Position numbers and translations under genes: made by a program
Source: Nocardia cyriacigeorgica
GTDB taxonomy: Bacteria > Actinomycetota > Actinomycetes > Mycobacteriales > Mycobacteriaceae
Assembly (NCBI RefSeq): GCF_010868145.1
Contig: NZ_JAAGUY010000002.1
Coordinates: 54,201-118,200, forward strand
Length of the DNA: 64,000 nucleotides
Reading direction: 5' to 3'
Shown: positions 1-10,888 of the stretch, in pieces
Position numbering within the stretch: the stretch's first letter is position 1
Layout of the letters: each line of letters opens with the position of its first letter
Notes under the pieces: generated by a model
What the model saw: only the letters and a program-made list of their open reading frames with translations
What the model was told of the DNA's origin: nothing
Databases searched by the model: none

Positions 1-1
1 A

Positions 2-1423
2 CGTCCGCTGATGCCGCGCGCGTTCCACACCAGCGCTTCGGGTGAGCTGTCGGTCAATACCGACTACTTCACCAGCGTCGAACTCACCGGCACCGATCCA
101 CAGCGCGTCGTCTACACCATCAACCCGGAGGCCGTCTGGTCCGACGGCACACCGATCACCTGGGAGGACATGCGGTCGCAGGCCGCGGCGTTGAGCGGAG
201 CGAACCCCGAATACCTGATCAAGATGACCTTCGGTTTCGACCGGGTCGAGAAGGTGGAGCGCGGTGTCGACGACCGCCAGGCGATCATCACCTTCAAGGA
301 GCATTACGCCGACTGGCAGGGCCAGTTCGCGGGTGAGGCGTTCCTGTATCCGGCCTCGGTGACCGGCACGCCCGAAGCTTTCAACAAGAGTCAGCTCGAG
401 AGCCTCGGCCTTTCCGCGGGTCCGTTCATCATCCAGTCCGTGGACCGGGCGCAGGGCCGTTTCGTGCTCGGCCGTAACCCGAAATGGTGGGGCGACACCC
501 CCAAGCTCGACACCATCACTTTCACCGTGTTGGCGAGCGAAGCGGTGATCCCGGCATTGCAGAACAATGAGATCGACGCGGTGGGTATCGCCAGCATCGA
601 CGATATGCGCACCGCGCAGAGCACTCCGGGCGTGGAAATCCGCCGGGCACCGGGCAACAGCTGGTCGCACCTGACCTTCAACGGCGCACCGGGCTCGATC
701 CTGGAAGATCCGCGGGTCCGGGTCGCGATATCGAAGGCCATCGACCGCAAGGGTATTGCCGTCGCCATGCAGAACGGTCTCGTGGCGAATCCCGAACCAC
801 TCAACAATCACGTGTACGTCCAGGGTCAGATCGGCTATCAGGACAACAGCTTGCCGTTCGATCCGGAAGCCGCCGCCCGCGAACTCGACGAACTCGGCTG
901 GAAGCTCAACGGCGAGTTCCGGGAAAAGGACGGCCGTAGGCTCGTCATCCGCGATGTCATGTACAACGCGCAGAGCTGGGTGCAGATCGCGCAGATCATC
1001 CAGCAGAATCTCGCGCAGATCGGCGTCGAGCTCGTCATCGACACCCGACCCGGCCAGGGGCTGTTCACCGATGTCTTCCAGCCCGGCGATTTCGATGCCG
1101 GCCAATGGGTGTGGTCGAGCGATGTGTTCGCGCTGAAGAACCTTCCGCAGGTCTACCGCTACGACCCCAATGACCTGCAGGGCAACTACGGGCGCATCGG
1201 TTCAGCGGAAATCAACGATCTCATCGACAAGGCGCTGGCCGAGCTCGATCCGAAGAAGGCGATCGATATTGCCAACGAGATCGATCGCAAGCTGTTCGAG
1301 ATCGGTTTCTCGCTGCCTCTGGTGCAGTCGGCGGGTAACGTCGCGGTCCGCGCGGACCTCGCCAACTACGGAGCTCCCGGGCTCGCGTCCTATGACTACA
1401 CGAAGATCGGGTTCGTGAAATGA
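2..1423 (+). CDS. ABC transporter family 5 solute-binding protein, 5' end cut by the window edge
   Basis: The reading frame is open from the window edge, so the N-terminus with its expected lipoprotein signal is missing. The protein aligns end to end with the complete gene that follows: both carry AVWSDG-PITWEDM, FDRVEK-ERGVDDRQ, FNGAPGSILEDP and LDELGWKLNG. This is the SBP_bac_5 (DppA/OppA-like) fold that captures peptides or similar solutes outside the membrane and delivers them to an ABC permease. No permease or ATPase gene lies downstream. The substrate cannot be told from sequence. The two genes look like a tandem duplication with diverged copies. Confidence 0.85.
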   Translation, partial: RPLMPRAFHTSASGELSVNTDYFTSVELTGTDPQRVVYTINPEAVWSDGTPITWEDMRSQAAALSGANPEYLIKMTFGFDRVEKVERGVDDRQAIITFKEHYADWQGQFAGEAFLYPASVTGTPEAFNKSQLESLGLSAGPFIIQSVDRAQGRFVLGRNPKWWGDTPKLDTITFTVLASEAVIPALQNNEIDAVGIASIDDMRTAQSTPGVEIRRAPGNSWSHLTFNGAPGSILEDPRVRVAISKAIDRKGIAVAMQNGLVANPEPLNNHVYVQGQIGYQDNSLPFDPEAAARELDELGWKLNGEFREKDGRRLVIRDVMYNAQSWVQIAQIIQQNLAQIGVELVIDTRPGQGLFTDVFQPGDFDAGQWVWSSDVFALKNLPQVYRYDPNDLQGNYGRIGSAEINDLIDKALAELDPKKAIDIANEIDRKLFEIGFSLPLVQSAGNVAVRADLANYGAPGLASYDYTKIGFVK

Positions 1424-1460
1424 GCGCTGCGCCGCACTTCACCAGCAGGAAGGACATTTC

Positions 1461-3131
1461 ATGAGGATCCGATCCATGGGCACCCGCCTAGTGATCCCGA
1501 TCGCCGCGATCGGGTTGATCATGACCGGATGCAGTGCCGACAATGCCAATGTCGAAGGTGGTGACGTCGCCATCGGCACCAGCAACGACATCAACGCGCG
1601 CGATCGAAGCGAATTGCGCGACGGCGGCAATCTGCGCCTGTCGATCTCGTCTCTGCCTGCGACGTTCAATATCTGGCATGTGGACAGCGACGCGGATGCC
1701 TCCGAGGTTGTCGCGTGGACGATGCCGTCGGCCTTCCAGTCCGATGCCGCTGGCAAACTGACAGTCGACCACGATTACTTCACCAGTATCGAGCTGACGA
1801 ATACCAATCCGCAGCAGATCACCTACACGATCAACCCGAAAGCGGTCTGGTCCGACGGCAGTCCGATCACCTGGGAAGACATGGCAGCCCAGGGCCATGC
1901 GCTGAGCGGGAAAGACCCTAACTTCCAGGTCTCCGCGAACATGGGATTCGACCGGGTCGAAAAGATCGAGCGTGGCGTCGATGATCGCCAGACAATCGTC
2001 ACCTTCAACAACCATTACGCCGAATGGCAGGGGCAGTACGGGACCCTGCTTCCGAAGCAGGCCACTGCCACTCCCGAAGCATTCAACGATTTCTATCGCA
2101 ATGGCATGCCGCTCAGCTCGGGCCCGTTCATGATCACCGCGATCGACCGCGGCCAGAACCGGATCACCTTGGGCCGTAACCCGACGTGGTGGGGCGATAC
2201 CCCGAAACTGGATTCGGTGACCTACAGTGCGCTCGACATTCCGGCGCGAATCGCCGCGGTGCAAAACAATGAGGTCGACTCGGTGGATATCTCGGGTATC
2301 GAGGAAGTCACCACCGCCCGCAACACACCCGGTGTCCAGGTACTTCGGACCCCGCTCCCGCGTTTCTCGCATTTCACCTTCAACGGCGCACCGGGCTCCA
2401 TCCTGGAAGACCCCGCACTTCGACGAGCCATCGCCAAGGGCATCAACCGGCAGGCCATTGCTTCGTCCACCCTGCTCGGTGTGGTGGATGACCCGAAACC
2501 GCTCAACAACCACATTTACATGCTCGGTCAGCAGGGCTACCAGGACAATGCGGGCGTGGTCGCCTACAACCCCGAGCAGGCGGCGAGGGAACTCGACGAA
2601 CTCGGCTGGAAGCTCAATGGTGACGTCCGGGAGAAGGACGGGCGTCAGCTCGTGATCCGCGATGTCATGTACCAGCAGGACCTCTGGGTGCAGATCGCGC
2701 AGATCGCGCAGCAGAACCTGGCCGATATCGGCGTCAAGCTGGTCATCGAGACCTACCCCGGTCAGGGCCTGTTCACCGACATCATCGACCCGGGCAACTT
2801 CGATATCGCCCAGTTCACCTGGGTCGGTAGCGTTCTCCCGCTGGGTGCGTTGCCGCAGATCTACGCTTACGATCCCGCCCAGTCCCTGTCCAACAAGGGA
2901 CGTATCGGCTCACCGGAATTGAACGACCTCATCGAGCGGACGATTTCCGAACTCGACCCGGCGAAGGCCATCGAACTGGCGAACGAGGCCGACACAATGA
3001 TCTTCGAGGAGGTTCATTCGCTGCCGATCACTCAGTCGCCCGGCACCGTGGCTCAGCGCGTGGAGGTCGCGAACTGGGGCGCGTTCGGGCTCGCGTCGCC
3101 GGACTACACGAAAGTCGGCTTCCTGAAGTGA
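1461..3131 (+). CDS. ABC transporter family 5 solute-binding lipoprotein (tandem paralogue)
   Basis: This 556-residue lipoprotein has a basic N-terminus and a hydrophobic stretch ending in LIMTGC, making Cys24 the likely lipidated residue. The rest is an SBP_bac_5 domain (YTINPKAVWSDGSPITWEDM, then FNGAPGSILEDP). An AGGAAGGA Shine-Dalgarno sits 7 nt before the ATG. It follows its upstream paralogue by 37 bp, so they are probably co-transcribed. The stop overlaps the GTG of the next gene in GTGA, which suggests translational coupling to a small membrane protein rather than to the usual permease. The expected role is peptide or oligopeptide-like solute capture, but the substrate is unknown. Confidence 0.88.
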   Translation: MRIRSMGTRLVIPIAAIGLIMTGCSADNANVEGGDVAIGTSNDINARDRSELRDGGNLRLSISSLPATFNIWHVDSDADASEVVAWTMPSAFQSDAAGKLTVDHDYFTSIELTNTNPQQITYTINPKAVWSDGSPITWEDMAAQGHALSGKDPNFQVSANMGFDRVEKIERGVDDRQTIVTFNNHYAEWQGQYGTLLPKQATATPEAFNDFYRNGMPLSSGPFMITAIDRGQNRITLGRNPTWWGDTPKLDSVTYSALDIPARIAAVQNNEVDSVDISGIEEVTTARNTPGVQVLRTPLPRFSHFTFNGAPGSILEDPALRRAIAKGINRQAIASSTLLGVVDDPKPLNNHIYMLGQQGYQDNAGVVAYNPEQAARELDELGWKLNGDVREKDGRQLVIRDVMYQQDLWVQIAQIAQQNLADIGVKLVIETYPGQGLFTDIIDPGNFDIAQFTWVGSVLPLGALPQIYAYDPAQSLSNKGRIGSPELNDLIERTISELDPAKAIELANEADTMIFEEVHSLPITQSPGTVAQRVEVANWGAFGLASPDYTKVGFLK

Positions 3132-3796
3132 TTCGCGGATCGGGCCGGAACGAACACCCACTGGCCTATCCGCTCACCGTCACCTTCGGCGCCCTCGCGG
3201 TCATTACCGCGTGGGCGCCGTTCGCCGATGTGGACCAGCTCAGTGCGCTCGCCGCGGTCGCGGCGGGGATCGTCGGGTATTCCGGGGTTCGCATCGCGCG
3301 GGCGGTCGGGTGGCTCGGTAGTGGGGTTGGTGTTCAGGAGCGGTTGGCGGTGAAGCGGGTGCGGCAGCAGCATCGGCTGGTCAGTCGGTCGTGGTTGGAG
3401 TTCACGCAGGGGCGCACGACTCGTTGGCTGCCGGTGTATTTCGATCCAGCGCTGATCACCTTGACCGAGGTGACGGCGGAAATCGATGAGCGGGCCGTCA
3501 TTGTGGATGGGATTCGGCTCTACCCGTCGGGGCAGGCGCGCGATGCCGAACCGCCGGGTCGCTTGATCGATAATCCGTCCCGTCCCGATCCCAACGGCGC
3601 GGCCCAGGCTCGCGCGGCCGCTTCCCCACTTCGGCGGCTGCTGCTCGACGCGCAATCCGTCGTTGCGGCGCCGTTCGCCGGACTGTTCTGGATCTATATC
3701 GGCGGTGGGGGTATTTCCGCGTTCGCCGGCGCCACCTGCGTCGCCGCCGTCACCGCTATATGGCTCTCGGCCATTCGCGGCTCCGACCCGAGCTGA
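3128..3796 (+). CDS. conserved membrane protein of unknown function
   Basis: The 222-residue protein begins at a GTG overlapping the solute-binding gene's stop by 4 bp. Two hydrophobic segments lie near the N-terminus (about residues 15-32 and 36-62). A hydrophilic, Arg-rich middle region of about 110 residues follows, then two more hydrophobic segments at about 182-215. I recognise no catalytic motif. The coupling suggests co-production with the binding lipoproteins, but the two-plus-two helix layout is not that of an ABC permease. Function unknown. Confidence 0.7.
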   Translation: MIRGSGRNEHPLAYPLTVTFGALAVITAWAPFADVDQLSALAAVAAGIVGYSGVRIARAVGWLGSGVGVQERLAVKRVRQQHRLVSRSWLEFTQGRTTRWLPVYFDPALITLTEVTAEIDERAVIVDGIRLYPSGQARDAEPPGRLIDNPSRPDPNGAAQARAAASPLRRLLLDAQSVVAAPFAGLFWIYIGGGGISAFAGATCVAAVTAIWLSAIRGSDPS

Positions 3797-3858
3797 GCCG
3801 GCTCGGATCTGGACGCGTTCGCCCGGCTCCGCGCCACCAAGCCCGGGTTCGGGCAAAT

Positions 3859-3899
3859 TGGTCTGACCACTTGACCTCCTGACCTATTGGGCGCACAGT
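3859..3899 (+). promoter_or_regulatory. promoter with FadR/GntR-type operator, leaderless start
   Basis: The 11-bp palindrome TGGTCTGACCA (3859-3869) fits the TGGT-N3-ACCA operator pattern of FadR-subfamily GntR regulators. It sits directly before a -35 TTGACC (3871-3876), with a -10 CACAGT (3894-3899) at 17-bp spacing. The -10 ends 6 nt before the ATG of the GntR gene at 3906, so the transcript probably starts at or beside the start codon. Autoregulation is inferred. Confidence 0.6.
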
Positions 3900-3905
3900 G
3901 GACGC

Positions 3906-4757
3906 ATGGCATTGCAACCTGTGGTGAAGCGGTCGGTGTCGGCGGATGTGTTCGAGCAGATCGCCGATGATGTGCTGAGCGGGGAACTTGCGCCCGGGAC
4001 CGCATTACCGAGTGAGCGGCAGCTGGCGGAGGCGCTTGGTGTGTCGCGGCCTGCGGTGCGAGAGGCCTTGCAGCGGTTGTCGGCGGCCGGGCTGGTGGCG
4101 GTCCGGCAGGGAGATGCGACCACCGTGCTCGACTATCGACGCGGAGCGGGACTCGAGGTGTTGCCGCGGCTGCTGATTCGAGCGGGCACGCTTGACCCGG
4201 CCGTAGCGCGCAGCATTCTGGAAGCGCGGTTGCACAACGGGCCGAAGGTCGCAGAACTCGCCGCTACCCGAGTCGCGCGCGGTTCGGGTGCTCCGGCCGC
4301 GTCGGCCGCCGCCGACACTAGTGGAGCATCCGGCCGCCCGGACGTGGCCTGGCCGGTAGGGGCCACGAAGCTGTCCGATCCGACGCTCGGTGGCGGGCAG
4401 CCCGCCGGGGACGTCGGGGCGCTGGAAAGCACGTTGGTCGAACTGGTCGATTCGATTGCCGCCGCCGAATCCGATCCGATCGCACAGCAGCGGATCGCAT
4501 TGGAATTCTGGGATCACATTGTCGACGCGGCCGATTCGATCGTGTTCCGGCTGATGAACAACATGCTGCGAGCGGCCTATGAGCCCGCACTCGCGGCATT
4601 GGCTCCGATCATGTCCGCCGAGGTGGGCAATGTGGCGGGCTACCGCGAACTGGCCGACGCCATCGTCGGGGGTCGCCCATCCGAGGCCGCCGATCGGGCG
4701 CGAGCACTGCTCGAGCCGGCGACCACCGCCCTGATCAGGGTCCTCGACGGGCACTGA
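3906..4757 (+). CDS. FadR-subfamily GntR transcriptional regulator
   Basis: This 283-residue regulator has an N-terminal winged helix at about residues 10-75 ([19 protein letters not shown] is the classic GntR recognition region). An FCD-type effector-binding helical domain fills the C-terminal half. A low-complexity Ala/Ser/Gly-rich insertion around residues 120-160 is longer than usual for the family. FCD regulators bind small acids or acyl ligands. The next gene, 20 bp downstream on the same strand, is a fatty-acid hydroxylase-type enzyme and is the obvious candidate target besides the regulator itself. Ligand unknown. Confidence 0.88.
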   Translation: MALQPVVKRSVSADVFEQIADDVLSGELAPGTALPSERQLAEALGVSRPAVREALQRLSAAGLVAVRQGDATTVLDYRRGAGLEVLPRLLIRAGTLDPAVARSILEARLHNGPKVAELAATRVARGSGAPAASAAADTSGASGRPDVAWPVGATKLSDPTLGGGQPAGDVGALESTLVELVDSIAAAESDPIAQQRIALEFWDHIVDAADSIVFRLMNNMLRAAYEPALAALAPIMSAEVGNVAGYRELADAIVGGRPSEAADRARALLEPATTALIRVLDGH

Positions 4758-4777
4758 GTACTACTTCGGGAAGCATC

Positions 4778-5494
4778 ATGACCACAGCTCAACCCTCCGA
4801 ATCCGGCTCGATCGACGCCACCGCGCGCGCCCGGGTACGCCGCGACGAACGCGCCCTGCGTCGCGGTCTCACCCTCGGCGCGGCGGCGCGCGAATTCATC
4901 CGGCACCCCTCGCCCTGGCTCATCGGCATCACGCTGGTCGCGGCGGTGACCGGCCGGTTCGTCGTCGGCGACTGGCAGCCGACCGACGCGCTGGTACCCG
5001 TGGTGATGCTCGCGGTCTTCCCGATTTTCGAATGGGTCGTGCATGTGACCGTATTGCATTGGCGCCCACGCAGGGTCGGCCCGATCGCGATCGATAGTGA
5101 ACTGGCCCGTAAACATCGTGAACATCATGTGGACCCGCGGGATATCCCGCTGATCTTCATCCCGTCGAAAACACTTGCCGTGCTCGTCGTCGTCTTGGTC
5201 GCGCTCGCCCTGCTGGCCTTCCCTCGCATCGGCCTCGGGCTGACCTTCCTGCTCACCATCACCGCGCTCGGTCTCGGCTACGAGTGGACGCACTACCTCA
5301 TCCACACCGACTACAAGCCGAAACACTCGCTCTACCGGTCGATCTGGCGCAATCACCGCCACCACCACTACAAGAACGAGCATTACTGGTTCACGGTCAC
5401 CACATCGGGCACCGCCGACCGCCTGTTCGGTACCGCCCCCGACCCGGCCACAACGCCGACCTCACCCACCGCGCGCCGCCTGCACGCCACCTGA
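4778..5494 (+). CDS. sterol desaturase / fatty acid hydroxylase superfamily membrane enzyme
   Basis: The 238-residue membrane protein has the histidine clusters of the di-iron fatty acid hydroxylase superfamily: HREHH near residue 112, HYLIH near 173, and HRHHH with KNEHYWF near 195-205. Four or so hydrophobic segments surround them. Such enzymes hydroxylate or desaturate lipids at a membrane-embedded di-iron centre. It lies 20 bp after the GntR regulator and probably forms an operon with it. The final 15-20 residues are Pro/Thr-rich and look unstructured. Substrate unknown; a carotenoid, sterol or fatty acid is possible. Confidence 0.82.
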   Translation: MTTAQPSESGSIDATARARVRRDERALRRGLTLGAAAREFIRHPSPWLIGITLVAAVTGRFVVGDWQPTDALVPVVMLAVFPIFEWVVHVTVLHWRPRRVGPIAIDSELARKHREHHVDPRDIPLIFIPSKTLAVLVVVLVALALLAFPRIGLGLTFLLTITALGLGYEWTHYLIHTDYKPKHSLYRSIWRNHRHHHYKNEHYWFTVTTSGTADRLFGTAPDPATTPTSPTARRLHAT

Positions 5495-5734
5495 ACCACC
5501 GCGGGTAGCGCTCGCGGCCCGACCGACGCACCGGCACCCACCCCAGCCGGCCTCTGCGTGGACCTGCCCGCCACCTGCCGCCGGCTCCCCACTCCAGGTC
5601 GCCGCACACAGGGGACACCCCGGCCGCCCCTTCAGCACATACGTCGACCCTCGCCTTCGCGCCGACCTGATCGGGCTCGCCCTCCACACCTGAGCCATCG
5701 AGCCGAACTCCCTGTTTCCCCAGTTCAATCCGAT
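5495..5734. other. intergenic stretch without a recognisable gene
   Basis: Between the hydroxylase stop and the hairpin at 5735 there is C-rich sequence with no ribosome-binding site followed by a plausible coding frame. Long open frames cross it only as by-products of high GC. I see no repeat, tRNA or conserved motif in it. Confidence 0.5.
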
Positions 5735-5770
5735 TGCGCCGACACCTCTCCGGTGTCGGCGCAGTCATTT
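5735..5770 (+). terminator. strong hairpin, probable terminator
   Basis: A perfect 12-bp stem (5735-5746 paired with 5752-5763) has a 5-nt TCTCC loop and is followed by GTCATTT. It lies 20 bp before the CsoR-like promoter and would insulate the copper genes from the hydroxylase transcript. Confidence 0.6.
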
Positions 5771-5782
5771 GCAGCTCGAGCC

Positions 5783-5813
5783 TTGACAATTCAATACCCT
5801 AGGGGGGTATGGT
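5783..5813 (+). promoter_or_regulatory. CsoR-like copper operator inside a sigma-70-type promoter
   Basis: A consensus -35 TTGACA (5783-5788) is followed by the near-palindromic ATACCCTAGGGGGGTAT (5794-5810), which resembles the C-tract/G-tract operators bound by CsoR-family copper sensors. TATGGT (5808-5813) can serve as a -10. The operator therefore covers the RNA polymerase spacer. The same core recurs at 7280-7299 before the copper protein and copA. A CsoR gene is not in the window. Confidence 0.72.
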
Positions 5814-5855
5814 ACTGCGCAGTTGATACGGCTTCCGGAAGGGAAGGGACTTCTG

Positions 5856-7274
5856 ATGACTACGCAGACCAGATCCACCACGAAAAAGTGGTGGGCGCTC
5901 GCGGTGATCGCCGCGGCGCAATTCATGGTCATCATGGACACCTCGATCATCGGGATCGCGCTGCCCAAGATGCAGGCCGAACTCGGGTTCTCCCAGGAGA
6001 ATCTGACCTGGGTCTTCAATGCCTACGTGATCGCACTCGGCGGTCTGCTGCTGCTCGGCGGCAGGCTCTCGGACCTGCTCGGCGCGCGCCGGGTCTTCGC
6101 CGCGGGCTGGGTCGTGCTGCTCACTGGTTCGGTGATCGCCGGCGCCGCAGGCAATGTCGCGACCGAACTGGCCGGACGCGCGATCCAGGGCGGCGGCGCC
6201 GCGCTCATCGCACCGTCGGCGCTGACCCTGCTCATGATGCTGTTCGGTTCTTCTCCACAGGAGCTGACCAAGGCGCTGGCGGTCTACGGAGCCGCGGCCC
6301 CCGCTGGCGGTACAGCCGGGGTGTTCCTCGGTGGCGTGATCACCGAATACATCAGCTGGCCTTGGGTTTTCTACATCAATATCCCGATCGCGATCCTCGC
6401 GCTGATCGCCGTACCGCTGCTGATGCCCGCGGCGCCCGCGCGGTCGGGTTCGGTGGACATCCTGGGTTCGGTCACCGTCACCGCAGGCTTGGCCGCGGCG
6501 GTCTACGCGATCGTGCAGGCGCCGGAGGTCGGCTGGGCCTCGGGTCAGACCTTGGGCGTGCTCGCGCTGTCGGCCGCGCTACTGGCCGGATTCGTCTACA
6601 TCCAGTCGCGCAGCAATGAGCCGCTGATGCGCCTCGGCATCTTCCGCGCGCCGAACCTGGCCGCCGCCAATATCGCGCAGTTGCTGCTGGGTGCGGCCTG
6701 GGTGCCGATGTGGTTCTTCCTGAACCTCTACCTGCAGCAGGTGCTCGGTTACAGCGCGTTCCCGTCGGGCGCTGCGCTGCTGCCGATGACGACGCTGATC
6801 ATGCTCGGAATGGTTGTGCTCGCCCCGCGGGCGATGCAGCGCTTCGGTGCCAAGCCGATGATCGTGACCGGTCTGCTCGTCCTCGGCGTGGGCCTGGCGA
6901 TCATGTCGCTTGTGCGTCCGACCGGCAATTTCTGGGTCGACGTCCTGCCGGCGTCGCTGGTCGCGGCGGGTGGCATGTCGCTGGCATTCATACCCTCGTT
7001 GGGTACCGCGATCTCGGCGGCTCGCCCCGAGGAGGGTGGCCTGGCCTCCGGCATCGTCAACGTCAGCTACCAGGTGGGTTCGGCCATCGGCCTGGCCGCC
7101 ATGACCGCGGTCGCCGCCGCATTCGGCGCCGATCAGACCGGTGACCTGCCGGAACTGACGAACGGATTCTCCGCGGCCTTCCTCGGCGCCGCCGTCATCG
7201 CCCTCGCGGGCGCCGGTATCACCGCCGTCACCATGCGTTCGCCCGCACAGGAAGGAGTCGCCGCCAAGGTTTGA
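5856..7274 (+). CDS. DHA2-family (14-TM) MFS efflux transporter under a CsoR-like operator
   Basis: The 472-residue protein shows the MFS drug:H+ antiporter-2 pattern: motif C region FMVIMDTSIIGIALP, then WVFNAYVIALGGLLLLGGRL and GARRVF, with about 14 hydrophobic segments. I chose the ATG at 5856, 8 nt after GGAAGGGA, rather than an in-frame TTG at 5823 that lies in the promoter region. DHA2 members usually export drugs or lipids. The copper-type operator directly upstream, shared with the copA operon, suggests it is induced by copper. Its substrate (a metal complex, a chelator or a toxic by-product) is not shown by sequence. Its stop codon lies inside the -35 of the next promoter. Confidence 0.85.
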   Translation: MTTQTRSTTKKWWALAVIAAAQFMVIMDTSIIGIALPKMQAELGFSQENLTWVFNAYVIALGGLLLLGGRLSDLLGARRVFAAGWVVLLTGSVIAGAAGNVATELAGRAIQGGGAALIAPSALTLLMMLFGSSPQELTKALAVYGAAAPAGGTAGVFLGGVITEYISWPWVFYINIPIAILALIAVPLLMPAAPARSGSVDILGSVTVTAGLAAAVYAIVQAPEVGWASGQTLGVLALSAALLAGFVYIQSRSNEPLMRLGIFRAPNLAAANIAQLLLGAAWVPMWFFLNLYLQQVLGYSAFPSGAALLPMTTLIMLGMVVLAPRAMQRFGAKPMIVTGLLVLGVGLAIMSLVRPTGNFWVDVLPASLVAAGGMSLAFIPSLGTAISAARPEEGGLASGIVNVSYQVGSAIGLAAMTAVAAAFGADQTGDLPELTNGFSAAFLGAAVIALAGAGITAVTMRSPAQEGVAAKV

Positions 7275-7299
7275 CAAGTTACCCTAGGGGGGTATGGTA
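7271..7299 (+). promoter_or_regulatory. second CsoR-like copper operator/promoter
   Basis: TTGACA (7271-7276) includes the TGA stop of the MFS gene. It is followed by TACCCTAGGGGGGTATGGTA (7280-7299), identical over 20 bases to the operator core upstream of the MFS gene. Transcription would run through a leader of about 100 nt into the secreted His-rich protein, the small ORF and copA. Sharing of the core implies joint control by one copper-sensing repressor. Confidence 0.72.
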
Positions 7300-7403
7300 A
7301 TAATCAAGTCAGTCGACAGTCCGGCGGCCGGCCTCCAGCCGGCCTGCCGACCGAATCCATCCACAGAAATCCACAACCACTACCCGGAAAACGGAGCCTC
7401 CCG

Positions 7404-8342
7404 ATGAACACAACCACCAAGTTCGCCGGATTCGCCCTCGGCCTCGCGGCGGTCTTCGGGATCGCTCTCGGCGTCGGCGCCGCGGTCGGTCCGGAACCCT
7501 CCAAACCGGCCGGGCACGACACCCACGCGGCCGGATCCGCCACCACCGGTGGATCCGGCTCGGTGGAACTGCCCGGCGGGCTGCTCGCGAGCGAAGCCGG
7601 CTACACGCTGGCCCTGGACAACGCGACGACCACCACCACCGCCGACGCCCAGCTGCGGTTCCGCATCCTCGATGACAAGGGCGCCCCCGTCACCCGGTAT
7701 GTGCGGTCCCACGACAAAGACCTCCACCTGATCGTGGTCCGCCGGGATATGGCCGCCTTCCAGCATGTACACCCGGTGCTGGACGCATCGGGCACCTGGA
7801 GCGTCCCGCTGAACCTGTCCCGCGCCGGTGACTACCGCGTCTATGCCGACTTCACCCCCGACGGCGGCGAGGCGCTGACCCTCGGTGCCGATCTTCGAGT
7901 CGCGGGCCAGTACGACGTCCAGCCGCTGCCCGCCCCGGCGACCACCGCCACTGTCGGCGATTACACCGTGACGCTGGACGGAGCGATCACCCCGGGTCAG
8001 TCCTCGAAGCTCACCCTGTCGGTCAGCCGAAACGGACAGCCCGTCACCGACCTGCAGCCCTACCTCGGCGCATACGGGCACCTGGTTGCTCTGCGCGCCT
8101 CGGATCTGGCCTACCTGCACGTCCACCCCGAAGGTGAGCCCGGCGACGGTGTCACCGCTGCGGGCCCCGGCATCACCTTCTACGCGACGGCACCGACGAC
8201 CGGCGACTACCGGCTGTTCCTCGATTTCCAGCACGAGGGCGTCGTCCGGACCGCTGAGTTCACCGCGACCGCCGGGCCCGCCTCGACCGCACCGGCACCC
8301 GACGCGGGCAACGGCGCCGAACAGCCCGGCCACGGACACTGA
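7404..8342 (+). CDS. secreted or membrane-anchored His-rich, probable copper-binding protein
   Basis: The 312-residue protein has an N-terminal hydrophobic segment at about residues 7-27, consistent with a signal peptide or anchor. It has two similar extracytoplasmic modules. Each ends in a His motif: LHLIVVRRDMAAFQHVHP at about residues 107-124 and GHLVALRASDLAYLHVHP at about 224-242. The C-terminus ends GHGH. Proteins of this type accompany copper ATPases in actinobacteria. The shared CsoR-like promoter and copA downstream support copper binding or relay in the envelope. A good GGAG ribosome-binding site precedes the ATG. No enzymatic motif is visible, and metal specificity is inferred from context. 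Confidence 0.78.
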   Translation: MNTTTKFAGFALGLAAVFGIALGVGAAVGPEPSKPAGHDTHAAGSATTGGSGSVELPGGLLASEAGYTLALDNATTTTTADAQLRFRILDDKGAPVTRYVRSHDKDLHLIVVRRDMAAFQHVHPVLDASGTWSVPLNLSRAGDYRVYADFTPDGGEALTLGADLRVAGQYDVQPLPAPATTATVGDYTVTLDGAITPGQSSKLTLSVSRNGQPVTDLQPYLGAYGHLVALRASDLAYLHVHPEGEPGDGVTAAGPGITFYATAPTTGDYRLFLDFQHEGVVRTAEFTATAGPASTAPAPDAGNGAEQPGHGH

Positions 8343-8369
8343 CCGGCTCGAACAGACAAGGAGCTGACC

Positions 8370-8501
8370 ATGAGCACCACCCGCCCCAACCGACCCGCCG
8401 ATCCGGCGCACACGCTGCGGCAGGCGCGACAGCAACCACCTGCCTCGACGGCGCCGGTCCGCCCGCTGCCGGTATCCGAGCCGGTCCGCCGCTGTCACTG
8501 A
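8370..8501 (+). CDS. putative 43-residue small protein between copper genes
   Basis: An AAGGAG ribosome-binding site (8358-8363) lies 6 nt before an ATG opening a 43-codon frame. The product is Arg/Pro-rich and ends in RRCH, placing Cys and His at the extreme C-terminus. It begins 27 bp after the His-rich protein and ends 70 bp before copA, so it is in the same transcript. It could be a small copper-binding or regulatory peptide, or a translated leader affecting copA expression. No family is recognised. Confidence 0.5.
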   Translation: MSTTRPNRPADPAHTLRQARQQPPASTAPVRPLPVSEPVRRCH

Positions 8502-8571
8502 CCCAGCCCCCATACCCGATCCGATCCCACCGAGCGACAATTTCCACAGCACCACAGAAACGGAGCGCCCC

Positions 8572-10824
<2,253 letters not shown>

Positions 10825-10837
10825 CAGCACAACAGAA

Positions 10838-10878
10838 ACGGGCGGGACGGCGATCGGCCGTCCCGCCCGTTCTTCTTT
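10838..10878 (+). terminator. Rho-independent terminator after copA
   Basis: A perfect 14-bp stem (10838-10851 with 10857-10870) has a 5-nt GATCG loop and is followed by TCTTCTTT. It lies 14 bp past the copA stop. Confidence 0.85.
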
Positions 10879-10888
10879 GGGAGGCATC

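Noticed and set aside
5558..6619. 353-codon frame overlapping the CsoR-like promoter and the start of the MFS gene
   Set aside because: Out of frame with the clear MFS product; Arg/Gly-rich shadow.
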